Translations under genes and position numbers: made by a program
Assembly (NCBI RefSeq): GCF_002994745.2
Contig: NC_037093.1
Coordinates: forward strand, 51,130,384-51,194,383
Source: Rosa chinensis
Taxonomy: Eukaryota; Streptophyta; Magnoliopsida; Rosales; Rosaceae
Reading direction: 5' to 3'
Length of the DNA: 64,000 nt
Shown: one piece after another, positions 25,937 to 37,010 of the stretch
Layout of the letters: each line of letters opens with the position of its first letter
Position numbering within the stretch: position 1 is the stretch's first letter
The notes under the pieces: model-generated
Databases searched by the model: none
The model's input: only the letters and a program-made list of their open reading frames with translations
Told to the model about the DNA's origin: nothing

Positions 25937-26080
25937 CTCATCATTCATCACCCAGCCACCTCCAACGATTTCTAGTTGACCATTCTTTACCAGATTGGTG
26001 AACAATTCTCTTTTGTCATCAGAGGATCGAGTCTCTCCACCACCTTTCCAGATAAGACATCTCTTCCCATATAAACTAGG
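25937..26080 (-). pseudogene. Captured Golgi alpha-mannosidase II exon (second piece)
   Basis: The minus strand reads FIWEEMSYLERWWRD, a one-base frameshift, then DDKRELFTNLVKNGQLEIVG and GGWVMNDE, ending at a GT donor at 25935-25936. This is the glycoside hydrolase family 38 N-terminal catalytic region, and WEEMSYLERWW and EIVGGGWVMNDE are diagnostic. An intron-like AG lies just 5' (26081-26082). The Athila-like element inserted only about 8 bp upstream of this exon. Together with the frameshifted piece at 34924-35190 it shows that a genomic stretch with introns was captured. Confidence 0.8.
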
Positions 26081-26088
26081 CTGAATAT

Positions 26089-27770
26089 TGTTAGCATTAA
26101 AGCCACCCTCAAGTGCAAGAGGTACAAGTTATAGAATAGAGGATTAAGTAAGGATGTCGAACCCATGAGGATTGGTAAATCCTTTCCTAGCTAGGGAAAA
26201 CCTAAGGAAAAACTAGAAGAATATGCAAATATACAATCACAAACAAAGGCTCACAAGTGAACCAAAGTTCATGGTGAGTATGTGCAAGATGGTGTGTAGA
26301 GATTTGATTTTGATTTTGAGATTGGTTTCTATTCAAATTGAAACAATGAAAGCAAGTAATATAAACTAAGCTAAACAAAACAAGTTGTTATCAAATGGAT
26401 GGGAGTTAGGGCATCGGGTTTCACCTTTTGCCTCCCTTGCAAGCATTAAAGCAATTGAATATGAATGATGCAAAGCTAATTGTCCAACTACCCTCTTAGC
26501 ATCCGGATAGGACTACTAAGGCTTAAACCCCTTTCATTTTATTAACTCTAACCGGATAAGTCTAGAGCTAACTACCTAGAGACAAATTCAATTACCGGAT
26601 AGGTCTCAATCCTTTGCCCCTAAATGCATAAAGCTTAGAGTTTAGGTAACCAAGCAAGCAAACCAATCCTATCTCTAGGTGATTTTAGCTCACTACCCTC
26701 ACATGCACACATGGTGTGCTTTCATGCTCCCTTTTTGCCTAAAGGTAATCAATCTCTAGGAAAAACTTCATGTCATGGCAAACACATAACTCAAATTGAT
26801 TAGGTCTAAGTAATGCATTCAACTATTGACTTAGCATGTGAGAATGACAACATGAATTTGCATCAATTTATAAACAAAAGCATCAATCCAAGCAAGTTTG
26901 GCTAGGGCTTTCAACCCTAGCCCCAACTAGTTCACTACTCACACATAGCTAGATACACAAGCTTCAACATTCTATTAAACATCAAATACATAAAGAGATA
27001 GAGAGCAAAGGGTGACTATTGATGATGCCGGAAGAGGTGGTGGAGATGGGTCTCCAAGAACATGATGTGGTGGTAGTCACCTCCTTCTCCTTGCTCCAAG
27101 CTCTTGATATTGGTGAGAATAGTGAAATTTGGGATCTATAAGATGAGTTGTGGTGTTGAGTGGTGAAGGAAATGGAGGATGTAGTGGTGGAAATGGAGGT
27201 TTTAGAGGTGGAGATGGTGGTTTTTGTGGTGGAGATAGTGGTCTCTTCTCTAGAGAGAAAAATGGATCTTGGATAGGATGAAGATAATTGAATGGAGTCA
27301 AGAATGCTGAATAAATCCCCTTTGGCATCTCTTTGATCAGCTATGTATGTTCTCTTTGGTCCCAAAGTGTGCAAGAGATGCTCTTACACCATTGTCCCCC
27401 AAATGGTCCCAAATTGGCAAGGTGACAAAAGGACAAGGTGTAGGGAGATATTTGAATTTCAAGTGATGGGATATTCTCACAACCATGGTCCTCCTTTGCT
27501 GGAGAAAAGACCCTCCATGAGTGGCGGCTCGCCGGAAAAGTCGCCGGAAAAATCGCCGGAAAAGTCGATTTGCAATTTTCTTCCAATCTCCGTGTCTTCT
27601 TCCCCTACCTTCAAATCTCCGCATTTCAAGCCTCAAATAGTCATTTTATTCTCAATGCAAGGTTTCCTACAAATAAAAGGAAATGGATTAAAAAGGGTAA
27701 AATAGCATGGAAGACAAATCAATTTTCATAATTATGGGGCACAATTGCATAAGTAATTTGTGACTCAACA
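26089..27770 (-). repeat. Athila-like 3' LTR (left copy)
   Basis: Starts tgttagcattaaagcc and ends gtgactcaaca on the plus strand. Relative to the right LTR it has one extra 12-bp unit in a 'tcgccggaaaa(a/g)' run near 27530-27565. The open frames inside it recur in the other LTR and are not genes. Confidence 0.95.
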
Positions 27771-29604
27771 AATACCCCCAAACTTGAATATTGCTTGTCC
27801 TCAAGCAAAAGCATTAACCCAAATCCGAAACATAACAAAACTAACACAACCTAATCCTTCCAACATTATCCTCAAAGAACACAATTTGCTCAAGGCAAGA
27901 AAATCAAGTCATGTCTCAAAAGTTTATGAAGCTATGGGACAAATGCTAGAGTAGAATGTATGTCATGCATGCCATGATTGTCACTTTGATGCACCAAAAC
28001 CAAGCTTGCACAACAAAACCGTGCTAACCATAAACTCACTAGATTTTCACTCTAATTTTCACACAAGTGTTTAAAGGTTAGCTACACTATCACTCAAACA
28101 ATCTCATGCAAATGCCGCCATATGCTTGCTTTTCAATCTCATCTCCACGGGTCATGCACAAACCACCTTGGATCAAAAAGGACTTTTATTAGGTTGTAAT
28201 GAGGCTTAGGGCAAGGGGTTAGAGAAATGAAGTGGATAGGAAATCACAAATTCCAAGAAACTTAGCAAGCAACTCCCTTATTGAGATTTTACGAACTTAA
28301 GACCTTAAGATGCTTCATATGATTCACTCTCTTAACCATTCCCCCAAACTTTAAACTAAAAACTATTTATTGATCAACTAGAGAAACTTTCTTTTTGGAT
28401 TTTCTTTCTTTCTTTCTTTCTTTCTTCTTTTCCTTTTTTTTTTTTTTTTGACTTTCTTTCTTGACTTTCTTGAAATGTAAAGACAAATTACAATTGCACA
28501 ACAAACATAATACTCCCCACACTTATTTCTTTTCAAGTACCCCCAAACTTTGTTTCTTGAAGCATCTTGACATACACAATCTCACATTGCTCACTAAGAA
28601 AACTTGGAAAGGGTAAGGCTAGTGTTTAAGCTAGAAGGTAAGACATTTGTGGTGCAAAGAAATGAATAGCTAACAAAAGGCACAAATGGGCTATCTAAGG
28701 ATATTCATCTCTTTAGGACAAGAGCTTGTTTGGCCATGGTGGAATTCCTATTGTCTCAATCATTTCCGCGATGTATTTATGCTTGACAAAAGTTTTGAGA
28801 GATATAAAGCAAGTTCTAGAGATACAATTCACAAAAGATTGATCACACATGAAGAATAAAGTGCTAAGAGCTATTGGATGCACTTTCATTAGGCTCAAAA
28901 CTCACATTTGTGGTGCAAATAGTTCTCACAAATCTTATCATGCCAACCATATCTCAATGCATCAACTTGACAATCAAATGTACCAATGAAGTTAAGCATA
29001 AGTCCCATAACCTTTATTTGAAAAATTGAATTCGCAAGACATAGACATGCTTTCTAGCTCTTTACAAATCAAGTTCAAGTTTCATCATAGGAGTTGGAGG
29101 GAACTAAACACAAACAAACACACAAAAACTAGAAACAACTAAAAGCTAAAAACAAATTGAATTTAAGCTAAACCTTCCCCCCACACTTGAACTTAACATT
29201 GCCCTCAATGTTAAAAAGTGTTGTCTTGAAAGCTTTGCAATGAAAGATTCAAGCATGGAAGGAAAAAGCATGCAAACTACCACAAAAACAAAGAAGTAAC
29301 CGGAATTTAAACACAGTGAAGAACATAAAGCAAGAAAAAGATTTAGGAATGCTCCCCCATTGTAGACCATGAAGTTCATTCAATACACCAACAATCACCA
29401 ACATGCAAAGCTTTAAGCCCTTGCCTTCCAAGCTAAACTTTAATGGTGTCATTTCTTCAAGAATGGTTCCAAGGGTTTTCCTCCTCCTTCACTTGCATTA
29501 TGAGCTTGGCTACCTCCAAGTAGGGCTTTGTTTAAGGACTTCTTGCCGGTCCATTGATTCTTCATTCACTCAAGGGGGCTTCTTGAGACAACCATCTCCC
29601 TTGT
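27771..29604. other. Athila-like element 3' internal region, non-coding
   Basis: The purine tract (plus strand aatacccccaaac at 27771-27783) is followed by 1.8 kb with no frame longer than about 77 codons. A CTTT microsatellite followed by a T run lies near 28403-28450. Autonomous relatives would carry pol here, and sometimes an env-like frame; both are missing. Confidence 0.7.
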
Positions 29605-32505
29605 TTACCTTCTTTGAACTTCCAAGGCAAGCTCCCATGTCAACAAGTGCTCCCTTGAGCAATCCTCCAATTTGTTTCTTCTTCTTGATAGGGGTGAGGA
29701 GTGACTCAAAGCCTTGTGAACATGGTAAGACCGGAAGAGGTGCCCAAACTTCTTTCTTATTTTTCTCATCCCCCTTACTCTTGCCTCTCCATAGTAACCC
29801 AAAAAGTGGCATTCATTCATGTCATCCATAATTTGAAGGGGAGGAAAGATTTGGAACTTGATTTTGTCTCCAAGTACCTTCATGCTCATGGTGCCTTTCT
29901 TCACATTAATCTTGACACCGGTAGTGGCCATGAAAGCTCTTCCAAAGATGATAGGAAGCTCATTGTCAACCATGGGGGCTTCCTCCATGTCTAGGACTAT
30001 AAAATCCACCGATATCACAAACCTTGCAACATTGACAAGCACATTCTCCAAGATTCCTCTAGGATACCTCACGCTTCTATCCGCCAATTGGAGAGTGATT
30101 GAAGTTGGTTTCAAATCTCCTTCAAGACCAAGCTTCTTTAAAGCCGAATAGGGCATTAAATTGATACTTGCCCCAAGATCCATCAAGCAATTGTCAAAAG
30201 TAGTTTCTCCAATCTTGCTTGGAATAGTGAAGCTTCCCGGATCTTTAAGCTTTGGTGGAAGCTTTCTTTGAATGATAGCACTCACTTCTTCACAAAGAGC
30301 CACTTGCTCATGTTCTTTGAACTTTTTCTTCTTCATGCACATATCCTTCAAGAACTTAGCATAAGATGGGATTGTCTTCACGGCTTCAAGGAGTGGAATG
30401 TTTATATGAACCTTCTTGAACAAATCAATCATCTCCCTCAATTGGCTCTCTTTCTTGAGTTTTTTCTCTTGTTGCCATATAGCTTGAGGGTAAGGGAGAG
30501 ACACTTCTTTTTCTTGAACAATCTTCAAAGGAGGGTTGAAGGTGATACCTCTTTTGAATGGCCTTTCAATTAGAGTAGAAGGAGAGGCTTCATTATCATG
30601 AGTTCCAACCTTGGCATTAAAATTTTCCTTCAAGGCTTCTTCTTGCTTCTCATCGGCATACGCATTCTTCTTATCATTCAAACCTTCTTCTTCACCATTA
30701 TTAAAGCCTAAGATGACTTCTCCATGTGACAACTCTCTTGCTTTCCCCTTTGATCTTCTTTCAAAACCGGGTGGCTCCCTTGGAGTTACATTTTCCTCAT
30801 TGGTAGGCATGTACACATTGTTCTCCACTTGCCTTCCACTTCTTAAAGTGGTAATAGCTTTGGCTTCATGCCGTGGGTTATTCTCCACTTGGCTTGGAAA
30901 CGCACCTTGCTTCCTTTGACTCCACTCATGGGCTAGTTGCCCCATTTGTACCTCAAGATTGCTCACACTTTGTTGGATGACATTGATCTTCTCATCTTGC
31001 TTTGCTTGATTGTTCACAAAGGCTGCCATCATTTCTTCAAAGGTAGGTGTCTTTCTTGCTTCTTGCATTGGTACTTGGGGTTGTTGTAGAGGTAGAGGTT
31101 GTTGAGATGGTGCTTGATAAGGTGGTCTAGGAGCATGATAAGCATTGTTTGCTCCTTGATTGTTGAAGTGTGAGCTACTTGCACCTTGATATCCACCTCC
31201 TTGCCTTTGGTAACCTTGACCTTGTTCACGGTTTTGATTTCCACCCCAACCAAAATTAGGGTGGTTCCTCCATCCGGGATTATAAGTGTTGCTATAAGGA
31301 TCATTCTTTGGCTTTGTTTGGTAGCCAAGGAGATTGCATTGCTCTATCAATTCCGGATACATATCGCTTTGTGAACACTCCGTTGTGCTATGATACACAC
31401 TCTCGCAAATCAAACAAGCTTGCTCCATGGCTTTGACTCCCAAACTAGGCTCCCGAATTTGGCTTGGTGGTGCCATTTGATTGAGGGGTCTTCCTTGTGC
31501 TTGTAGAATCATGTCAAGCTTCTTTTGCATATCTCCTTCTATCCGCTTCAACTCTTGTTGCATTTGAACACTTGGAATGTCAACATTATACATGCCTCTC
31601 CTTTGCTCTTGTTCCCTCATAGGTACTTGTGCACTCTTCATCATCATTGGCTTTCTATCCGAGGCACTATCATAGAGTTGAGAAGACTCACTCATTTCAT
31701 CTAGGATCTTCATCGCTTCATCTTCGGTCTTGTTCATGAAACATCCCCCACAAGCATTGTCAACTCTCCTCCTTGTGTCTTGTGAAAGCCCGGTGTAGAA
31801 GACACTTAGAACCGCTACCTTAGAGAGACCATGATTGGGAACACCACCTTCTATATCCTTGAATCTCTCCCATGTCTCATAGAATGACTCATTTGGTAGC
31901 TCTCGGAAGTTCATCAACTCATTCCTCAATGAATTAGACTTGTGAGGAGGGAAATAGAATTTGAGGAATACCCTTTGCATGTCTTCCCAAGTGTGGATAC
32001 TACTTGGGGGTAACTTGTACAACCATTTCTTGGCTTTATCCTTCAATGAAAAGGGAAAGAGCCGAAGACGCAAGTTGCCTTCATCAATACCCAAAAGTTG
32101 AACGGTTGAGCATGCTTCATTGAACTCTTGGAGGTGCAAGTATGGCTCATTACTTGGCAAGCCAAAGAAGAGGGGTAAGTTTGCAATAGTCCCCGGCTTT
32201 ATGTCAAAAGCAATGGCACATGGTGGAAGCATGATGCAACTTGGATGATTGGAGATTGTTGGCAAAGTGTACTCCTTCATGGGGCGTGGTTCATCCATTG
32301 TAGGTATCCGGGCTATTTTAGCTTGCAACTCTTCCGCCAATTTCTTTATGAGATCAAGAGTTTCTTGCGGTATCCGAGTTTCTTCACCACTATCTTCAAG
32401 GATTTGATCAATAGATATGTTGTCTCCACTTGGTGTGCTTGGAGATGATGGAGTAGAATATGTTGAGTTGATCCTTGGGCTACTTGTAGGTGATCCGTGA
32501 GACAT
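29605..32505 (-). CDS. Gag-protease polyprotein of an Athila-like retrotransposon
   Basis: One uninterrupted frame of 966 residues starts at the ATG at 32505; the frame is open two codons further upstream but has no earlier ATG. In order, a disordered Ser/Thr/Pro N-terminus leads into the retrotransposon Gag domain (about residues 100-225, with WLYKLPPSSIHTWEDMQRVF and WERFKDI). A CCHC zinc knuckle follows (CLICESVYHSTTEC, spacing CX2CX4HX4C), then a Gln/Pro/Gly-rich linker. An aspartic protease with active site DLGASINLMP lies near residue 785; DLGA rather than DTGA is usual in this lineage, as far as I recall. The frame ends shortly after the protease without reverse transcriptase. It could supply capsid and protease, but copying needs polymerase from elsewhere. 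Confidence 0.9.
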   Translation of the reverse strand: MSHGSPTSSPRINSTYSTPSSPSTPSGDNISIDQILEDSGEETRIPQETLDLIKKLAEELQAKIARIPTMDEPRPMKEYTLPTISNHPSCIMLPPCAIAFDIKPGTIANLPLFFGLPSNEPYLHLQEFNEACSTVQLLGIDEGNLRLRLFPFSLKDKAKKWLYKLPPSSIHTWEDMQRVFLKFYFPPHKSNSLRNELMNFRELPNESFYETWERFKDIEGGVPNHGLSKVAVLSVFYTGLSQDTRRRVDNACGGCFMNKTEDEAMKILDEMSESSQLYDSASDRKPMMMKSAQVPMREQEQRRGMYNVDIPSVQMQQELKRIEGDMQKKLDMILQAQGRPLNQMAPPSQIREPSLGVKAMEQACLICESVYHSTTECSQSDMYPELIEQCNLLGYQTKPKNDPYSNTYNPGWRNHPNFGWGGNQNREQGQGYQRQGGGYQGASSSHFNNQGANNAYHAPRPPYQAPSQQPLPLQQPQVPMQEARKTPTFEEMMAAFVNNQAKQDEKINVIQQSVSNLEVQMGQLAHEWSQRKQGAFPSQVENNPRHEAKAITTLRSGRQVENNVYMPTNEENVTPREPPGFERRSKGKARELSHGEVILGFNNGEEEGLNDKKNAYADEKQEEALKENFNAKVGTHDNEASPSTLIERPFKRGITFNPPLKIVQEKEVSLPYPQAIWQQEKKLKKESQLREMIDLFKKVHINIPLLEAVKTIPSYAKFLKDMCMKKKKFKEHEQVALCEEVSAIIQRKLPPKLKDPGSFTIPSKIGETTFDNCLMDLGASINLMPYSALKKLGLEGDLKPTSITLQLADRSVRYPRGILENVLVNVARFVISVDFIVLDMEEAPMVDNELPIIFGRAFMATTGVKINVKKGTMSMKVLGDKIKFQIFPPLQIMDDMNECHFLGYYGEARVRGMRKIRKKFGHLFRSYHVHKALSHSSPLSRRRNKLEDCSREHLLTWELALEVQRR

Positions 32506-32600
32506 AAACACCTATAAAATTTCAAAACAAAGGTAAGAAAATAAGTCAAGATACAAAAAGAAACCAAAAATGAGAAATTGAAAAATTCTGAAAACAGGGG

Positions 32601-32765
32601 AAACGACCGGTCGGCGACACTTGCCGACTGGTCGGTGAGCTTCTGACCCCTAAAATGACACTTGCCGACTGGTCGGAAATTTCTGACGACTGGTCGGCGA
32701 GACAAAAATCACACTAAATTAACACAAACGACTGGTCGGCGAAGACCAACGACTGGTCGGCAAAC
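32601..32765. repeat. Short repeats in the retrotransposon leader
   Basis: Between the primer-binding site and gag, the motif cgactggtcgg (one variant gaccggtcgg) occurs at least six times in about 165 bp, partly in pairs. The motif is itself near-palindromic (gactggtc). It lies where RNA packaging or dimerisation signals are found in LTR elements; that role is inferred. Confidence 0.75.
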
Positions 32766-32840
32766 AGAGATAAAATAAGAACAAGGGAAATTTCTAGCTA
32801 GTCCCTAAGGCTACCCAAGCTAGGGATTGGTTTTCACACC

Positions 32841-32860
32841 AATCCCCGGCAACGGCGCCA
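32841..32860 (-). promoter_or_regulatory. Primer-binding site (tRNA-Asp type)
   Basis: On the minus strand, tggcgccgttgccggggatt lies a few bases inside the 5' LTR. It is complementary to the 3' end of plant tRNA-Asp as I remember it. Athila-group elements commonly use this primer. Confidence 0.8.
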
Positions 32861-32866
32861 AAAACT

Positions 32867-34536
32867 TGTTAGCATTAAAGCCACCCTCAAGTGCAAGAGG
32901 TACAAGTTATAGAATAGAGGATTAAGTAAGGATGTCGAACCCACGAGGATTGGTAAATCCTTTCCTAGCTAGGGAAAACCTAAGGAAAAACTAGAAGAAT
33001 ATGCAAATATACAATCACAAACAAAGGCTCACAAGTGAACCAAAGTTCATGGTGAGTATGTGCAAGATGGTGTGTAGAGATTTGATTTTGATTTTGAGAT
33101 TGGTTTCTATTCAAATTGAAACAATGAAAGCAAGTAATATAAACTAAGCTAAACAAAACAAGTTGTTATCAAATGGATGGGAGTTAGGGCATCGGGTTTC
33201 ACCTTTTGCCTCCCTTGCAAGCATTAAAGCAATTGAATATGAATGATGCAAAGCTAATTGTCCAACTACCCTCTTAGCATCCGGATAGGACTACTAAGGC
33301 TTAAACCCCTTTCATTTTATTAACTCTAACCGGATAAGTCTAGAGCTAACTACCTAGAGACAAATTCAATTACCGGATAGGTCTCAATCCTTTGCCCCTA
33401 AATGCATAAAGCTTAGAGTTTAGGTAACCAAGCAAGCAAACCAATCCTATCTCTAGGTGATTTTAGCTCACTACCCTCACATGCACACATGGTGTGCTTT
33501 CATGCTTCCTTTTTGCCTAAAGGTAATCAATCTCTAGGAAAAACTTCATGTCATGGCAAACACATAACTCAAATTGATTAGGTCTAAGTAATGCATTCAA
33601 CTATTGACTTAGCATGTGAGAATGACAACATGAATTTGCATCAATTTATAAACAAAAGCATCAATCCAAGCAAGTTTGGCTAGGGCTTTCAACCCTAGCC
33701 CCAACTAGTTCACTACTCACACATAGCTAGATACACAAGCTTCAACATTCTATTAAACATCAAATACATAAAGAGATAGAGAGCAAAGGGTGACTATTGA
33801 TGATGCCGGAAGAGGTGGTGGAGATGGGTCTCCAAGAACATGATGTGGTGGTAGTCACCTCCTTCTCCTTGCTCCAAGCTCTTGATATTGGTGAGAATAG
33901 TGAAATTTGGGATCTATAAGATGAGTTGTGGTGTTGAGTGGTGAAGGAAATGGAGGATGTAGTGGTGGAAATGGAGGTTTTAGAGGTGGAGATGGTGGTT
34001 TTTGTGGTGGAGATGGTGGTCTCTTCTCTAGAGAGAAAAATGGATCTTGGATAGGATGAAGATAATTGAATGGAGTCAAGAATGCTGAATAAATCCCCTT
34101 TGGCATCTCTTTGATCAGCTATGTATGTTCTCTTTGGTCCCAAAGTGTGCAAGAGATGCTCTTACACCATTGTCCCCCAAATGGTCCCAAATTGGCAAGG
34201 TGACAAAAGGACAAGGTGTAGGGAGATATTTGAATTTCAAGTGATGGGATATTCTCACAACCATGGTCCTCCTTTGCTGGAGAAAAGACCCTCCATGAGT
34301 GGCGGCTCGCCGGAAAAGTCGCCGGAAAAGTCGATTTGCAATTTTCTTCCAATCTCCGTGTCTTCTTCCCCTACCTTCAAATCTCCGCATTTCAAGCCTC
34401 AAATAGTCATTTTATTCTCAATGCAAGGTTTCCTACAAATAAAAGGAAATGGATTAAAAAGGGTAAAATAGCATGGAAGACAAATCAATTTTCATAATTA
34501 TGGGGCACAATTGCATAAGTAATTTGTGACTCAACA
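32867..34536 (-). repeat. Athila-like 5' LTR (right copy)
   Basis: 1,670 bp, nearly identical to the left LTR. On the minus strand it should hold the element's promoter. It ends directly at the AATAT target duplication. Confidence 0.95.
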
Positions 34537-34923
34537 AATATCCTACACATTCAAATAATCAAACCCACTCTACTCAATCTCATACAAAGGCAGCAAGATT
34601 CAAAACAAAAAACCTCAGCAAATGAAAAACCAAAAACAAGAACCACACATCTCTTAACACAAACACAAAATTGCTCTAAGCCTCTAACATGCTATCCATT
34701 CATTCCTTCAAGACTCCATTCTCAAATTCGAAAGTTCAAGAATCGACGAAACCAATCACATTTCAAATACCTTATACCACAAAGCTTATCAGTCTTGAAC
34801 AGCAAACAGTTGAAGCAATTAGTCCATTTCGAAGCTTACAGAGTCCATTAATCATCAAATCAAAACCTAACAAATCGAATATCAAAATTCACCAAAATTG
34901 AAGCTTAGCTAAGCTCAGCTCAC

Positions 34924-35190
34924 CTTGGAAAGTGTGTCAACAATGGTGTCAGAGTATATGCCTGGACTGCCTCTCATATTACTCGTCCACCTCGAATCGT
35001 TATGCGAGTGCGGCACCAAAATTGCCTTCAACTTCTCAGAGTGTCGCCTTTGTAATTGACTCTCCAGCTTTGCTTCCACGGCCCACTGTCGATGTCGAAG
35101 AACTCGATCTTGTCATAAAGCTCCTTGGTGGTGATGTCCACGGCGGCGCCTAAAACGGCATCGTTGTTGGTCTTGCCGGGTCTGATTCAG
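34924..35190 (-). pseudogene. Captured Golgi alpha-mannosidase II exon (first piece)
   Basis: The minus strand reads NNDAVLGAAVDITTKELYDK, IEFFDIDSGPWKQSWRVNYK, then a frameshift. It resumes with EKLKAILVPHSHND and, after diverged sequence, DTIVDTLSK at an intact GT donor (34922-34923). VPHSHND is the catalytic zinc-site motif of glycoside hydrolase family 38, and VDITTKELYD is typical of the plant Golgi enzyme. The stretch between these motifs is more diverged than the second piece. It is non-functional as it stands. Confidence 0.82.
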
Positions 35191-35414
35191 GGATTCCGGG
35201 CTTTTGGCCATGTGGGTAAGTATGAAGATGAGAGAGATGGGTAGCTGTGAGTGGTCGGCGTCTGAGAGGAGATGGAAAGGTTATGAAAATTGAAGGAACT
35301 CTTTTTCAATTAAAAAGAAGAAAAAAAATCTGGGAAGTTTAAGTTTTGGCCCAAAAAATGCGCGGGCTACACAATTATGGCTCAACCCCATTTACTGCGC
35401 TCATCCAAAGCATG

Positions 35415-35691
35415 CCATAAATAGGTCTCTGTTATTTTACATTTACGGCGTGCTACCAACACATGCCATAAATAGATTAGTCTCATTTACGGCACGCATC
35501 AAAATAACGCCGTAAATAACTCTACGTAATACTACATTTACGGCACACATTTTTTGCACGCCGTAAATAACTATACATAATACTACATTTACGGCACGCA
35601 TTTTTTGCACTCCGTAAATGGCCAATTTTTACGGCGCACATGTATGCACGCCGTAAATTTTGCGCGGTAAAAGACTCTTTTTCTTGTAGTG
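35415..35691. repeat. CACTA right subterminal repeats and terminus
   Basis: Repeated TTTACGGC(A/G)(C/T) motifs alternate with GC(C/T)GTAAAT complements, as on the left side. The block ends in the terminal CTTGTAGTG and then TCT. Confidence 0.75.
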
Positions 35692-35713
35692 TCTACACAT
35701 GCAATTAATTAAC

Positions 35714-37007
35714 TGTTGACACCCAAATTTCCGCGAGTTCAAATTCTATGAGTGATAAGCGAAGAGGGGAAGTCATCAACCTCGTAACCTAATTGGGCCG
35801 TCAAGCAAGCCCATTTCACGTCAAAAGGAAGCTCTCTATTTAGCAAGCGATACGAGAAGCCCAAATTCTCAAACGATTGACATGCATTTTCAAATGAGCC
35901 AACACGCTTATTTACCATGCGATACGCGTAGACCCAAGCTACGTTTGGGGCTTATACGGAAGGGTGTGGTGTGGAAGGTAACGGATTCTGTGAGACCTAT
36001 TGTTAAGTTAAGGCCCATCGACAATTTTGGGCTTGAGGGCCAAAATTCATGCTTGAGGGGCTAAAATCTTAACAAAGGCTAGTAGAGAGATGAATACAGG
36101 CCCAACAAAACTTAAAGCCCACTAGAGCCATTTCCCTACCCAAAGTCCATTGCACCAGCCTTTAGCCCAAAGACTGTTGAACCATCTTCTTCCCCAAACC
36201 AGAAACACGTGCTGTCAAAGTTGCTGCTGGGATTGGTGCTTCACCATTTTTGGCAAGAACCCAAAATCCAAGGAAAGACTCTCTGATTCATATGCCCAGC
36301 AATCCCTTTTCAATTTCCAATAGCCTTCAAACTTTGTGATTACAATTTACAATAACAGAAAATAGGGGATTAGAATCCTCAAAGATCACAGCAGCACAAA
36401 ATCTGGGATCTTCACCACTGACCTTCACTTTCATAGCCAGACCCATCTTTCCCTTTTGGTTTCATGGGGAAAACAAAAGCTGAAGGCTTTAGGATTATCC
36501 CACCAAAACTAAGAATACCACTTAAAAACCCCCAGTTCTTAGCACGAATCTTCCCCTTCGATCTCCACTATAAAAAGCGGGTTCATCACCGTTGGAAGCA
36601 ACAACAACCCAGAAACATCAAGCAAGAGATCAAGCTCTATCTCTAGATCCCTAGCCATCAATTCATCCCAATCAATCTTAACCCAAAACCCAGAAATCAT
36701 GCCATTGATGGAACTCTCTCTCTCTGCTAAACTCCCAGGCATCTAGCTCCCACACCATATCTACCTATAAGTTCTGTTCTCGTGAAATCAACTCCGATCG
36801 CTGTCGTTACCATCTAACCCCAATCGCTGCAGTTATCATCTAACCCCAATCGTTGTTGTTATCTTTTAGCCCAATAGCTGCTGTTACCATCCAGCTAGTC
36901 ACAACAAAATTGTTCCTGGGTCACACCTTCGATCGATTTTGGGCCTGGTCTTCGCTATCAAGAGGGCTATCGCTGCTAGAAATCCAAAGCACAAACTTGC
37001 CCTCACA
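35714..37007 (+). repeat. Tat-like element 5' LTR
   Basis: 1,294 bp. It contains ctataaaaag at about 36568-36577, a possible TATA box. The imperfect repeat 'accccaatcgctgc' / 'accccaatcgttgt' near 36815-36865 is present in both LTRs. Confidence 0.92.
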
Positions 37008-37010
37008 TTT

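Larger units (their letters stand above)
26089..34536 (-). mobile_element. Athila-like LTR retrotransposon without pol
   Basis: The complete element is 8,448 bp, transcribed leftward. It is flanked by AATAT on both sides (26084-26088 and 34537-34541). The LTRs are 1,682 and 1,670 bp, begin TG and end CA, and differ by three substitutions that I can see plus one 12-bp indel, so the insertion is young. A primer-binding site lies next to the right LTR, and a purine tract (read on the minus strand) borders the left LTR. The only coding frame is gag-protease; reverse transcriptase, RNase H and integrase are absent. It therefore depends on a partner element for movement. Confidence 0.93.
22540..35691. 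mobile_element. CACTA transposon with captured host gene fragments (nested host)
   Basis: The left end is CACTACACCAAAAC and the right end is CTTTTTCTTGTAGTG, the terminal signature of the CACTA (En/Spm) superfamily. The flanks are TCT on both sides (22537-22539 and 35692-35694), the 3-bp duplication expected of this group. Both subterminal regions carry many copies of a TTTACGGCG(C/T) motif in both orientations. Removing the nested Athila-like element leaves about 4.7 kb with no transposase frame, so it is non-autonomous. On the minus strand it carries fragments of alpha-mannosidase II, an inositol polyphosphate 5-phosphatase and a LysM-type kinase. Confidence 0.88.

Noticed and set aside
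26982..27374. Duplicated open frames in the Athila-like LTRs (also at 33760-34152)
   Set aside because: They are the same sequence in both LTRs, with no recognisable domain, in non-coding LTR DNA.
36464..36742. Short frames repeated at 36464-36742 and 49244-49522
   Set aside because: They are identical because they lie in the two LTRs of the Tat-like element. They are not genes.
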